From Chloroflexota bacterium (GTDB taxonomy: Bacteria > Chloroflexota > Anaerolineae > Promineifilales > Promineifilaceae), in assembly GCA_018004935.1 (NCBI GenBank), contig JAGNBF010000005.1, positions 61,148 through 125,147 on the forward strand: a stretch of DNA of 64,000 bases. Direction: 5' to 3'. The notes under the pieces were generated by a model that did no database searches, had not been told where the DNA came from, and saw only the letters and a program-made list of their open reading frames with translations. Both the position numbers and the translations under genes were made by a program. This document shows, one piece after another, positions 53,768 through 61,583 of this stretch (position 1 is the first letter of the stretch; the number at the start of each line of letters is the position of its first letter).

Positions 53768-55820
53768 AACCGACCCCAAGCTCACCTTGCGCTCGGATGC
53801 TACCACGGGCGCGTCTCTTGAGCCGCCCATCGTCCGGCCCGATGACGCCCCCCATCACCTGCTCGACCTGCACACCCAGGCGGGCAATCAGGCGGTCAGC
53901 CAACTGGTTCAGCCGGGCGCGGCCCCCACCATCCAGCGGCAATGCAAAGCGTGTAGCGACAGCGGCCACCAATGCGCCCAGTGCCAAAAAGAAGAACAGC
54001 AGACCATCCAGCGGCAGGCTAACAGCCCGGGCGCGGCCGCTCCTTCAGCCATTCCCGCCCCGGTGCAGGCGGCCTTAGCCCAATCCGGCGGGCAGACGTT
54101 ACCAGGCACAGTACGCGCTGGCCTGGAGCAACAGTTCAACCGGGATTTCGGCCAGGTGCGAGTTCACACCGATCCCACAGCGGCGCAGGCGGCCCAGGCC
54201 ATTGACGCGGCCGCGTTCACCTACGGCCAATCCATCTGGTTTGGCTCCGGTCGTTTCCAGCCCGAAACCAAAGCCGGACTCCACCTGTTGAGCCATGAAC
54301 TGGCCCATACTGTCCAACAAGGGGCGCACCCTGGCCCGGTGCAACCCCAATCCCTCACCGTCGGCAAGGTGAATGATCCGCTGGAAGCGGCCGCAGATCA
54401 CGCCGCCAACGCCATTCTCAATCATTCATCTGTCTCACTGGGAAGCACATCCGGGCCGGTTCTGCGCCGTGCCCCCAGAGTGTCGCCGGTTAAGGACAAA
54501 CCTAACGAACGGTATGTTGACCTGGACAATGGTGACCGCTACCGGGTGATTCGCAACATCAAGATGATCCCGCACCAGGAAGAGTACCCCAGCGGTGGCG
54601 AACCGAGGTTACGCGGCCGCGTGGACAAAAACAACATCTGGCTCCAGGTAGATTGGTGCAAAAACAGTACCCGTGGCGAAATCAAAGTCGGGTTAGACCT
54701 ACCTTCCCAGGCCCAAACCCTCTTGCGGCAATGGGGTCAGGCCATCTTGCAAGGACAAGACCCGGTTGAGGTCCTGAAAAACGCCGAACTCACCCCCTTT
54801 GCCAGCGTCGTCATCGCCCAATCGCAACGGTTCACCCTCAGTGCCGAAGCCAAAACCACCATCGAACCGGCCACGGGGGATGTCAAAGGCGGCTCCCTGG
54901 CGGCGAAGCTGAAACTGCCCAATCTGGATCTATCGCTAGAAGGCCAGGTAAACGCACCCCCTACCGGCAGTAATCGCCAGGGGCCAGATTGGCAGGTGAC
55001 GGGCAATGTTGTGATTCCCCTGGAAAAACCAGGAAAGGTGAAATGCCCCACCAAAGTTCGCACCATTCTGGTGCCGCAAATCAGCTACCAATGTGTCAAA
55101 GAAGTCGAGACCGGCACGCGCATGGTTCCCCACATCAGCACCGCCTTTCTCTACTTCAAGTACGCAGAAGACATTTTTGAGAACAATGTCAACGCACCCG
55201 GTGGCGGCCGCAACCCCGCCGAAATGACCAAACTCGAACAACTCCTCACCGATGGCTACCAGGTCACGGGCATCCGGGGTTTTGCCTCACCCGAAGGGCC
55301 ACAAAAAGCCAAAGGTAACTTCATCGGCAACATCGCCCTGTCCCAAAAACGGGCCGACGCCACCAAAGCCTGGATCGAACAGAAGTGTAAACCGTCCCTA
55401 TTGCAGATGCGGCAAAAACCGTTGAACTGTTTTGCCGGTGATTTACTCCCCAGTGGCGAGGGGGAGTTGTACACCAAGACCAAACTGGTGCAAGGGGAAG
55501 AAAAGGAAGTGGAAGGGCGGCCGCAGGCCGAGCACGCCGTCGAACAGTTCAAAACCGACCCGGACGAAGAACGTCACCGCACCCCAGAAACTGAAGAGGA
55601 GCTGAAAAAACGGGAAAAATCGCCCGAAAAGCAGGCCAAAGATGTCGTTTATCCCCTGTTGCGCCGGGCCGAAATCACTCTGCGCAAAGAGGTCGAAACC
55701 CCATACCGGGAAGCCGTCCCCGCCGAACGGCAAAAGACAGAAGAATGCACCACCGAAGTCATCAAAGCCGTCGAAGCCGATTTTGAAAAGAGCGAGGCTC
55801 TGGCACCCTTAAAACCCTAA
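53760..55820 (+). CDS. eCIS-associated DUF4157 protein with OmpA-like domain
   Basis: A 686-residue protein. The first part has a short Cys pattern (QRQCKACSDSGHQCAQCQKE), a Pro/Ala linker and the DUF4157 domain at about 115-190. The latter has NRDFGQVRVHTDPTAAQAAQ, the zinc-metallopeptidase-like HELAH in LHLLSHELAHTVQQG, and VNDPLEAAADHAAN. DUF4157 proteins are frequent cargo or effectors of eCIS, and this HExxH suggests self-processing or substrate cleavage. Residues about 260-480 form an unassigned beta region. An OmpA/MotB-like segment lies at about 498-545 (IRGFASPEGPQKAKGNF, NIALSQKRADATKAWIEQ) that could bind peptidoglycan. The rest is Glu/Lys-rich. It overlaps the ATPase gene by 8 bases. 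I regard it as an effector or shell component, unproven. Confidence 0.82.
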   Translation: MAKTDPKLTLRSDATTGASLEPPIVRPDDAPHHLLDLHTQAGNQAVSQLVQPGAAPTIQRQCKACSDSGHQCAQCQKEEQQTIQRQANSPGAAAPSAIPAPVQAALAQSGGQTLPGTVRAGLEQQFNRDFGQVRVHTDPTAAQAAQAIDAAAFTYGQSIWFGSGRFQPETKAGLHLLSHELAHTVQQGAHPGPVQPQSLTVGKVNDPLEAAADHAANAILNHSSVSLGSTSGPVLRRAPRVSPVKDKPNERYVDLDNGDRYRVIRNIKMIPHQEEYPSGGEPRLRGRVDKNNIWLQVDWCKNSTRGEIKVGLDLPSQAQTLLRQWGQAILQGQDPVEVLKNAELTPFASVVIAQSQRFTLSAEAKTTIEPATGDVKGGSLAAKLKLPNLDLSLEGQVNAPPTGSNRQGPDWQVTGNVVIPLEKPGKVKCPTKVRTILVPQISYQCVKEVETGTRMVPHISTAFLYFKYAEDIFENNVNAPGGGRNPAEMTKLEQLLTDGYQVTGIRGFASPEGPQKAKGNFIGNIALSQKRADATKAWIEQKCKPSLLQMRQKPLNCFAGDLLPSGEGELYTKTKLVQGEEKEVEGRPQAEHAVEQFKTDPDEERHRTPETEEELKKREKSPEKQAKDVVYPLLRRAEITLRKEVETPYREAVPAERQKTEECTTEVIKAVEADFEKSEALAPLKP

Positions 55821-56206
55821 CCACCTCATTCCACGCTCTTGTCGTTTAAAAAATTAATCAGGTAATGGAATCCCCCCCACCCCTAACCCCGCCCCCAGGG
55901 GCGGGGAACTTTTCTAAGGAGCATTTTTCGGGGCGAATGCCCCGAAAAATGCCCCATTGGAATTCCCCCCTTCCCTCGGGAATCGGCAGGGGGGATGGGT
56001 CAATGAAGGCGTTACCCGATTAAAAATTTAATGAACAACTGCGTGGAATGAACACCCGGGGCGCTCTGCGCCCTGGACGCAGAGCGTCCAGACTGACATA
56101 CCAACGGAGACCGTTGGTATGAGTGGAAAAAGTAACACAGCGACAAAGCGACAAAGCGACACAGCGACAAAGCGAGTTCCTACGAGTTCCCAGGTCTTTC
56201 TCAACC
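55821..56206. repeat. Hairpin repeat (copy H) and octamer minisatellite before the Pvc16-like gene
   Basis: Copy H at 55871-55999: left arm CCCCGCCCCCAGGGGCGGGG, 14-bp core stem with 4-base loop at 55921-55952, right arm TTCCCTCGGGAATCGGCAGG. Further on, GCGACAAA/GCGACACA octamers (about 56140-56172) run into GAGTTCCTACGAGTTCC just before the start codon at 56207. Confidence 0.82.
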
Positions 56207-57133
56207 ATGATTGACTACCTCGACAACATTCTCCGCGATCTGCTCCTCGGCCGCGTCATCGGCATCACCGACGAGTCCCAGGTGCGCTTCCAGCCCCCCG
56301 ACGACGACTGGCGCACCTACGTCGCCAACCTGACCGTCGGCGGCGAACCAGCCAACGCCCTGAATGTTTACCTGCTGGAACTGCGCGAGAATCGCCGCCT
56401 GCGCTCCAACGAACGATTCGCCACGGTCAGCAACGGCCAGGTACAACACGATCCCGCCCCGGCTCGCGTAGATTGCCATTACCTCATTACCGCCTGGAGT
56501 CCGGCTACCGTTACCGCCGCCATCGAACCCACCCTGGACGAACATATTTTGCTTTACCAGACCACCGCCGTCCTCATGCAAAACGCCCCGGTCAACCCAT
56601 CACGCATCTACCCGCCCGGTTCAGTCGCTCTGGGCAACGTACCCGAACTCATTCGGGATAGCGATTTACCGACCCAGGTGCTCCCCGGCGAAGGGTTCGC
56701 CAAACTGGCCGAATTTTGGGGCACGATGGGGATCAGCCAACGCTGGAAACCGGGTATCCACCTCATCGTCACCATTCCCGTGCTCCTGCTCACCGAATTT
56801 GCCGGGCCAATGGTCACCACCCGCATCACCGAATACCGCCGCACCGGCCAACCGGAAACAGCGGACATCTGGATTCAAATTGGTGGGCATGTGCTAGACA
56901 GTACGGTGAACCCTGCCGTGCCGGTGGCCGGAGCCTGGGTGCAATTACAAACCACCACCGGCGATCCCTTACAAACCACCACCACCAACACCCTGGGCCA
57001 GTTCACCTTCCTACGGTTACAGGCGGGGCCATACCAGCTCCTCTGGCGGGCCGAGGGGCATCCTCTCCCCCCCACCCCCCGCCCCATAGACGTTCCCTCA
57101 CCGACAGGGGAGTATGATTTGAGGCTTTTATGA
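56207..57133 (+). CDS. eCIS cap/terminator protein, Pvc16-type (DUF4255)
   Basis: 308 residues. The N-terminal DUF4255 domain (1-190: YLDNILRDLLLGRVIGITDE, VNLTVGGEPANALNVYLLEL-like text, YLITAWSPATVTAAIEPTLD) matches Pvc16/Afp16 caps that end the tube and sheath. A long middle part is followed by a carboxypeptidase-regulatory-like beta domain (GAWVQLQTTTGDPLQTTTTN, GQFTFLRLQAGPYQLLWRAE). The start at 56207 lies right after the minisatellite, with only a weak ribosome site (CCCAGG). An in-frame ATG at 56123 would translate the minisatellite and is rejected. The sheath gene follows after a long minisatellite. Confidence 0.88.
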   Translation: MIDYLDNILRDLLLGRVIGITDESQVRFQPPDDDWRTYVANLTVGGEPANALNVYLLELRENRRLRSNERFATVSNGQVQHDPAPARVDCHYLITAWSPATVTAAIEPTLDEHILLYQTTAVLMQNAPVNPSRIYPPGSVALGNVPELIRDSDLPTQVLPGEGFAKLAEFWGTMGISQRWKPGIHLIVTIPVLLLTEFAGPMVTTRITEYRRTGQPETADIWIQIGGHVLDSTVNPAVPVAGAWVQLQTTTGDPLQTTTTNTLGQFTFLRLQAGPYQLLWRAEGHPLPPTPRPIDVPSPTGEYDLRLL

Positions 57134-57136
57134 GGT

Positions 57137-57332
57137 GAAGTGTATTCGTGTATTCGTATATTCGTATATTGGTATATTGGTATATTGGAATTAATACACT
57201 AATACACTAATACACTAATACACCAATACACCAACACACCAACACACCAACACACCAACACACCAATACACCAACACACCAATACACCAACACACCAATA
57301 CACCAATACACCAATACACCAATACACCAATA
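57137..57332. repeat. Octamer minisatellite between cap and sheath genes
   Basis: Eight-base units TATTCGTA/TATTGGTA (57145-57190), then ACTAATAC turning into ACCAATAC and ACCAACAC, about 16 copies to 57332. A CAAGGAGG ribosome site for the sheath gene follows. Confidence 0.92.
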
Positions 57333-57358
57333 ACTTTTCCAGGTGCAAGGAGGTTTTC

Positions 57359-59293
57359 ATGGCCGTACAAGTTTCTTATCCGGGCGTGTATATTGAGGAA
57401 TTTACGCCGGGTGCGCCCATCCAGGGGGTGGGAACCAGCACCGCCGCCTTTTTGGGGCCAGGCGGCCGGGGGCCGCTCAACGAACCCACCAAAGTTACCA
57501 GTTGGGATGCGTTTAAGCGGAGTTTTGGTGAAAACCCGCTGGATGGGCATTACCTCTGGTATGCGGTGCGGGGTTTTTTTGAGAATGGGGGGCTGGTCTG
57601 TTATGTGACCCGTGTCAGCAATGCCGCCAACGCACAACTGATGCTGGATGACCGCTCAGGTGGCCCCGAACCGACGATTCGCCTCTGGGCGCGGGAGCCG
57701 GGCAACCTGTCGCCAGACATTCAGATCACCATCGCCGATGCACAGGCGGTGACAGGCGCAACCCTGTTTCGGCCTACGGCGACGGTGAGTAGTGCCAGCG
57801 GTACGGCCATCACGACTAACAACGCGGCCGCGGCCGCACGCTTCCGCTCCGGTGACACCATTACCGTTAATGGCACCAATACAACAGAAGTGGCCCGTAT
57901 CGAAGGGGCAGTTATCCGGGTAACGACCCCGCTGGCAGTGAACAACGGGGATACTTTACGGCTGGCGAGTCTGGTGGCAGGGAATACCACGTTCAGGGTG
58001 GGAAACGCGGCCGCGCTCCGTTCCGGTTCGGTCATTCGTCTCACCCAGGACGCCACCACCGAAGAGGCCACCGTCAAAAGTGTCATCGTCGAGGTACTTT
58101 CCCCTGCCGAAACCACCTACCGGGTCACGCTCACCGCTGGTCTGACCAATGGCTATGATCTGGCGGGCGCGGCCGCGGCTGTCACTCTGGAATCGTTTGA
58201 GTTCAACCTGACCGCCGCCCAGGGCACGACCACCAAAACCTACAGCAACCTCAGTATACGCCCGGAGCATCCCAACTATTACCGGACGCTTATCAACAAT
58301 GATCCTACCGGCCTGATCTATGCCGCACCTGCCGAACCGCCCAACGTCGCGGCCGCGCCAGATAATCGCCCGGCGGTAATCACCAACCAGGCTTTAACCG
58401 GCGGCGTCAACGACAACCCGGCTACGCTCACTCCCACCGACTACAGCAACGCCCTCACCCGCCTGGAAGCGGTAGACGATGTGAACTTCATCGCCATCCC
58501 GGACAGCACCGACCCCAGCGTACAACTGGCGGTCATCGCTCACTGCGAACTCATGCAAGACCGGTTTGCCATCATAGATTCGCGGCGGGGTGCGCCTCTC
58601 TTCGGCACGGATAGTGTGGAATTGCATCGCGCCAGCCTGGACTCAGCTCGTGGTTATGCCGCCCTCTACTACCCCTGGTTATACGTCTTCCCGGCCACGG
58701 GCACCGACCCGATTCTGGTTCCGCCATCGGGGCATGTCGCCGGGATTTATGCCCGCACCGATAACAACCGGGGTGTCCACAAAGCTCCCGCCGGGAACGA
58801 GGCCACGGTCAATGGTGTCCTCGGTGTGGCGCAAACGATGAGCGACATTGATCAGGGCCAGCTTAATTTGCAGGGGATCAACGTGATTCGCGTGTTCAAA
58901 ACCGGCGGCCGCGCCGTCGTTTGGGGCGCACGCACCACCGCTACCGACCTGAACTGGCAATATGTGAACATCCGCCGCCTCTTCCTCTTCCTGGAAGAAT
59001 CCATCGAAGAAGGGATTCGTTGGGCGGTGTTTGAGCCGAACAACCTGCAACTATGGCAAAAACTCAAGCGCACCATCACCGAATTCCTGCTGAGGGTATG
59101 GCGCGATGGGGCCTTGTTTGGGGCCACCCCGGACGAAGCGTTTTACGTCCGCATTGACGAAGCCCTCAACCCATTTTCCGAGCAGGCTCTAGGCCGCCTC
59201 AACATCGAAATCGGTGTCCGCCCCACCTACCCCGCCGAGTTTATCATCGTGCGGATTGGCATCTGGCCGGGGGGATCAGAGGTGAGTGAGTAG
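57359..59293 (+). CDS. eCIS contractile sheath protein
   Basis: A 644-residue sheath subunit that forms the contracting outer cylinder of the particle. The N-terminus has YPGVYIEEFTPGAPIQGVGT, STAAFLGPGGRGPLNEPTKV and SWDAFKRSFGEN, the core sheath start of Afp2/phage sheath proteins. An insertion of about 200 residues (roughly 100-295) is made of two or three similar beta modules with FRSGDTITVNGTNTTEVARI and LRSGSVIRLTQDATTEEATV, probably an exposed domain, absent in short sheaths. The C-terminal half has AVDDVNFIAIPD, ALYYPWLYVFPATGTDP, PPSGHVAGIYARTDNNRGVH and INVIRVFKTGGRAVVWGART, typical of the sheath. Six GCGGCCGC sites, most within the insertion. CAAGGAGGTTTTC before the ATG is a strong ribosome site. 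Confidence 0.95.
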   Translation: MAVQVSYPGVYIEEFTPGAPIQGVGTSTAAFLGPGGRGPLNEPTKVTSWDAFKRSFGENPLDGHYLWYAVRGFFENGGLVCYVTRVSNAANAQLMLDDRSGGPEPTIRLWAREPGNLSPDIQITIADAQAVTGATLFRPTATVSSASGTAITTNNAAAAARFRSGDTITVNGTNTTEVARIEGAVIRVTTPLAVNNGDTLRLASLVAGNTTFRVGNAAALRSGSVIRLTQDATTEEATVKSVIVEVLSPAETTYRVTLTAGLTNGYDLAGAAAAVTLESFEFNLTAAQGTTTKTYSNLSIRPEHPNYYRTLINNDPTGLIYAAPAEPPNVAAAPDNRPAVITNQALTGGVNDNPATLTPTDYSNALTRLEAVDDVNFIAIPDSTDPSVQLAVIAHCELMQDRFAIIDSRRGAPLFGTDSVELHRASLDSARGYAALYYPWLYVFPATGTDPILVPPSGHVAGIYARTDNNRGVHKAPAGNEATVNGVLGVAQTMSDIDQGQLNLQGINVIRVFKTGGRAVVWGARTTATDLNWQYVNIRRLFLFLEESIEEGIRWAVFEPNNLQLWQKLKRTITEFLLRVWRDGALFGATPDEAFYVRIDEALNPFSEQALGRLNIEIGVRPTYPAEFIIVRIGIWPGGSEVSE

Positions 59294-59364
59294 GAAGTAG
59301 TCAGCTTGTCAGCTTGTCAGCTAAGAAGCTGAAGTGCTGACCAGCTAATTCTAGGAGAAACACA
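59294..59364. repeat. Short minisatellite between sheath and tube genes
   Basis: CAGCTTGT/CAGCTAAG units followed by AGGAGA before the tube start. Confidence 0.7.
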
Positions 59365-59799
59365 ATGGCAACCGGACAAGTCACGGACCCTTTTGGTAAT
59401 TTCAACTTTCTGGTCGAGATTGACGGCATTACCCGGGCCGCCTTCCAGGAAGTGAGTGGGTTTGACTCCACGATTGATGTCATCGAGCACCGCGAAGGGG
59501 GTGAGAACACGACCCTGCGCAAATTGCCCGGTATGACCAAATACAGCAACCTCACCCTCAAGTGGGGTATTACAGATGATATGGATTTGTACACCTGGCA
59601 TCGCCAGATTGTGCAGGGGCAGATTGAGCGGCGCAACGGCTCGATTGTTCTGCTGGATCGGGGCGGGCAAGAGGTGGCGCGTTGGAATTTCTTCCGCGCC
59701 TGGCCCACCAAATACGACGGCCCCGACCTCAACGCCGAAGGCAATGATGTGGCGATTGAGACGTTGGAACTGGCGCATGAAGGGGTGGAAAGGGTGTAG
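59365..59799 (+). CDS. eCIS inner tube protein (gp19/Afp1-like)
   Basis: 144 residues, the normal size for the tube subunit that stacks as hexamers inside the sheath. FGNFNFLVEIDGITRAAFQE, VSGFDSTIDVIEHREGGENT, TTLRKLPGMTKYSNLTLKWG and WHRQIVQGQIERRNGSIVLL are the T4-like gp19 signature. The gene order sheath then tube matches other eCIS. AGGAGA precedes the ATG. No GCGGCCGC. Confidence 0.95.
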   Translation: MATGQVTDPFGNFNFLVEIDGITRAAFQEVSGFDSTIDVIEHREGGENTTLRKLPGMTKYSNLTLKWGITDDMDLYTWHRQIVQGQIERRNGSIVLLDRGGQEVARWNFFRAWPTKYDGPDLNAEGNDVAIETLELAHEGVERV

Positions 59800-59885
59800 A
59801 AGCAAGCCGCTAGCCGTTGGCCGTTAGCTGTTGGCCGTTAGCGAAAAAGCCAGCGGCCAGTAGCTAACTGCCAGCGGCCCTTATT
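59800..59885. repeat. Short minisatellite between tube and chaperone genes
   Basis: TAGCCGTTGGCCGT / TAGCTGTTGGCCGT units against CAGCGGCCAGTAGCTAAC; a GGAGAG ribosome site follows. Confidence 0.7.
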
Positions 59886-59895
59886 GGAGAGTGAC

Positions 59896-60261
59896 ATGTT
59901 TCAGACGGAATTTGAGTTTACGTTGCCATGTGGCTTTTTGGATGAGGATGGCTCTTTGCACCGGGATGGGGTCATGCGCCGGGCGACGGCGGCGGATGAG
60001 ATTTTGCCGCTGAAGGATCCCCGGGTGCAGAAGAATCCGGCCTACCTGGTCATCATCTTGCTGTCGCGGGTGGTGACACGGCTGGGTTCGGTGGCGCAGA
60101 TGAACCCGAAGGTGATTGAAAACCTGTATGCAACCGATCTGGCGTATCTGCAAACGTTGTACAACCAGATTAACCAGTTGGGGAATGGGCATCAGGCGGT
60201 GATGTGCCCGCAGTGCCAGCACACTTTTGAGATGGAGCCGCTGGCTCTGGGGGGGTATTAG
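59896..60261 (+). CDS. eCIS tail-assembly chaperone-like protein, 0-frame product
   Basis: 121 residues from ATG 59896 (GGAGAG before it; a TTG at 59884 is rejected). FQTEFEFTLPCGFLDEDGSL, RRATAADEILPLKDPRVQKN, ILLSRVVTRLGSV and NPKVIENLYATDLAYLQTLY match the phage tail-assembly type protein found after the tube gene in eCIS; a CxxC (MCPQCQHTF) lies near the end. The last codons are CTG GGG GGG TAT TAG. The DUF6760-like frame (60252-60413) has no start codon and overlaps at the slippery G run, so two products are expected: this one and a -1 frameshift fusion of 172 residues. Confidence 0.88.
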   Translation: MFQTEFEFTLPCGFLDEDGSLHRDGVMRRATAADEILPLKDPRVQKNPAYLVIILLSRVVTRLGSVAQMNPKVIENLYATDLAYLQTLYNQINQLGNGHQAVMCPQCQHTFEMEPLALGGY

Positions 60262-60296
60262 GCTACCCCCTCGACCAACTGCAAGAGGAGGTAGCC
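60249..60296 (+). promoter_or_regulatory. Probable -1 programmed ribosomal frameshift signal
   Basis: The slippery heptamer G GGG GGG (60249-60255) is in 0-frame register, with P-site GGG (60250-60252) and A-site GGG (60253-60255). A 5-base spacer (TATTA, 60256-60260) follows. Then a stem GGCTACC / GGTAGCC (60261-60267 with 60290-60296) continues, after a C/A mismatch, as CCTC / GAGG, with a 12-base loop. The 0-frame TAG (60259-60261) sits at the stem base. Spacing and form are those of classical -1 sites. Confidence 0.8.
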
Positions 60297-60413
60297 TTCA
60301 TCGCTTACCACTTTCACTGGTCGCATGATGAGGTGATGAGTCTGGAGCATCGTGACCGGCGGCAGTGGGTGCAGGAAATTTCGGGCATTAATCAGCGCAT
60401 GAATGGGGATTAG
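60252..60413 (+). CDS. DUF6760-like 50-residue frame, expressed by frameshift
   Basis: From 60261 the frame reads GYPLDQLQEEVAFIAYHFHW and ends ISGINQRMNGD (TAG 60411-60413). That is the DUF6760-type small protein expected after the tail-assembly gene in eCIS clusters. The frame has no ATG, GTG or TTG between its upstream stop (60228) and the conserved start, so it cannot begin by itself. Reading -1 from the G7 run gives GVLGYPLDQ, joining it to the preceding protein like the gpG-gpGT tail chaperones of phage lambda. Expression is inferred from sequence. Confidence 0.75.
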   Translation, partial: GVLGYPLDQLQEEVAFIAYHFHWSHDEVMSLEHRDRRQWVQEISGINQRMNGD

Positions 60414-60452
60414 AGGAATTATCCGCAGATTTACGCCGATTAACGCAGATTT

Positions 60453-60634
60453 GGGCATGGTTCAGAAAGTGGAAGATGTCCTTTACAAATTAGCCATAAA
60501 CTGTCATTCCGAGTGGAGTCTTCGGAACGAGGAATCTCTCTATTGGCTCGCTAAAAAGATTCCTCGGCAAACCTCGGAATGACAATTTGGCACTGAATTT
60601 GTAAACGTGAATGGGTCGTTTTTGAACCATACCC
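60453..60634. repeat. GGGCATGGTTCA-ended MITE-like element
   Basis: 182 bases with ends GGGCATGGTTCA and TGAACCATACCC (11 of 12 match). The interior has TGTCATTCCGAG / CTCGGAATGACA and GAGGAATCT / AGATTCCTC inverted repeats. It lies between the frameshift unit and the gene at 60692. Confidence 0.8.
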
Positions 60635-60691
60635 AGATTTTTATTTCAAATCCGTGTTCATTCTTATCCGTGTTTATGGTCTGGAGTAGAA

Positions 60692-61471
60692 ATGAGTCAG
60701 GTACGGAATCCGGTTATTTTGAGGACAGTGATCAAGGGGCAACGGCCCGCGGCCGCAATCCGGCCTCACCCCCTCGCGCCTATCACCTTCACCATGACTC
60801 TGGTGCAGACGATCCTGGCCCGTTATCGCCCGTTCATCGCCCACTGGCCCGGCCTCAGCCCCATCTACCGGCAGGAACAACCAGCCGGGCTGGCGCAAAC
60901 GACTCATCATTACCGGCAGAATATTTTTGCCCCACACCTGAAACTGACCCTGGTCGCGGCCGCGTCTGCCACTCCCGCCCCTTCCCATCCGGCCACACCC
61001 TTCACCTGGCAGATGTTGCGGCCGCCCATCGCCGCCCCCGCCAGCGAACAGCTTGTACGCCGCCTGATCCAACGGGAACAGATGGAAACCCAGGCCTTCA
61101 GCGAAACCAGCCACCGCCTGATGCTCCGCAATCAGCGCCTTGAGACGGTCACACGACAAAGCCGCTCTCTGGTTCAAGAGGCTTCCGCCGGGGCCGTCAT
61201 CTCGCCCACAGCGGTACTCCCGGCTCCGGCACTGGCCCGGCCCGTGGCTCGGGTGGTGCATCACCCACCCGCACCGCCAGAAACAACCGAAGCGGAACCG
61301 AACCCCGCGGCCGCGCCGTCTCGTTGGCAACCATTTACGGAAGTAGATTCGCGGCCGCAACCTCAGCCCGCCTTAACCGAAACCGTTGACGTAAACCGCC
61401 TGACCGAACAAATCATGCACAACATTGATCGCCGCCTCAACGCCTACCGCGAACGTACTGGGAGAATGTAA
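60692..61471 (+). CDS. Ala/Pro-rich eCIS protein of unknown function
   Basis: 259 residues. The N-terminal part is basic and Pro-rich (RPAAAIRPHPLAPITF). The middle has a short helical region (LVRRLIQREQMETQAFSETS), a Pro/Ala linker rich in GCGGCCGC-encoded Ala (60749, 60956, 61018, 61307, 61351), and the end reads VDVNRLTEQIMHNIDRRLNA and YRERTGRM. A C-terminal helix of this type is usual in small eCIS proteins encoded between the tube and LysM genes. No enzyme motif. TGGAGTAGAA precedes the ATG. It may link tube and baseplate or be cargo; not decidable from sequence. Confidence 0.65.
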   Translation: MSQVRNPVILRTVIKGQRPAAAIRPHPLAPITFTMTLVQTILARYRPFIAHWPGLSPIYRQEQPAGLAQTTHHYRQNIFAPHLKLTLVAAASATPAPSHPATPFTWQMLRPPIAAPASEQLVRRLIQREQMETQAFSETSHRLMLRNQRLETVTRQSRSLVQEASAGAVISPTAVLPAPALARPVARVVHHPPAPPETTEAEPNPAAAPSRWQPFTEVDSRPQPQPALTETVDVNRLTEQIMHNIDRRLNAYRERTGRM

Positions 61472-61483
61472 GCAGAAAAATGC

Positions 61484-61570
61484 ACCCCCTCACCCTGACC
61501 CTCTCCCCACAGGAGAGGGAACTTATTCTCCCTTCTCCCGACGCGGGAGAAGGGCCGAGGATGAGGGTTT
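61484..61570. repeat. REP-like inverted repeat
   Basis: CCCTCACCCTGACCCTCTCC against GGGAGAAGGGCCGAGGATG, close to 2574-2650. The LysM gene ribosome site (CAGGAG) follows. Confidence 0.8.
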
Positions 61571-61583
61571 CAGGAGTTAGATC

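Noticed and set aside
56123..56206. N-terminal extension of the Pvc16-like protein
   Set aside because: The extension is a translation of the GCGACAAA minisatellite; family sequence begins at 56207.
57215..57637. Minus-strand frame with repeated CWCIGVLVYW-like text
   Set aside because: Translation of the octamer minisatellite and antisense of the sheath gene.
60607..61143. Alternative plus-strand frame overlapping the gene at 60692
   Set aside because: Composition is Pro/Arg-rich and shadow-like, it starts inside a MITE, and the 60692 frame carries the conserved eCIS-type C-terminal helix.
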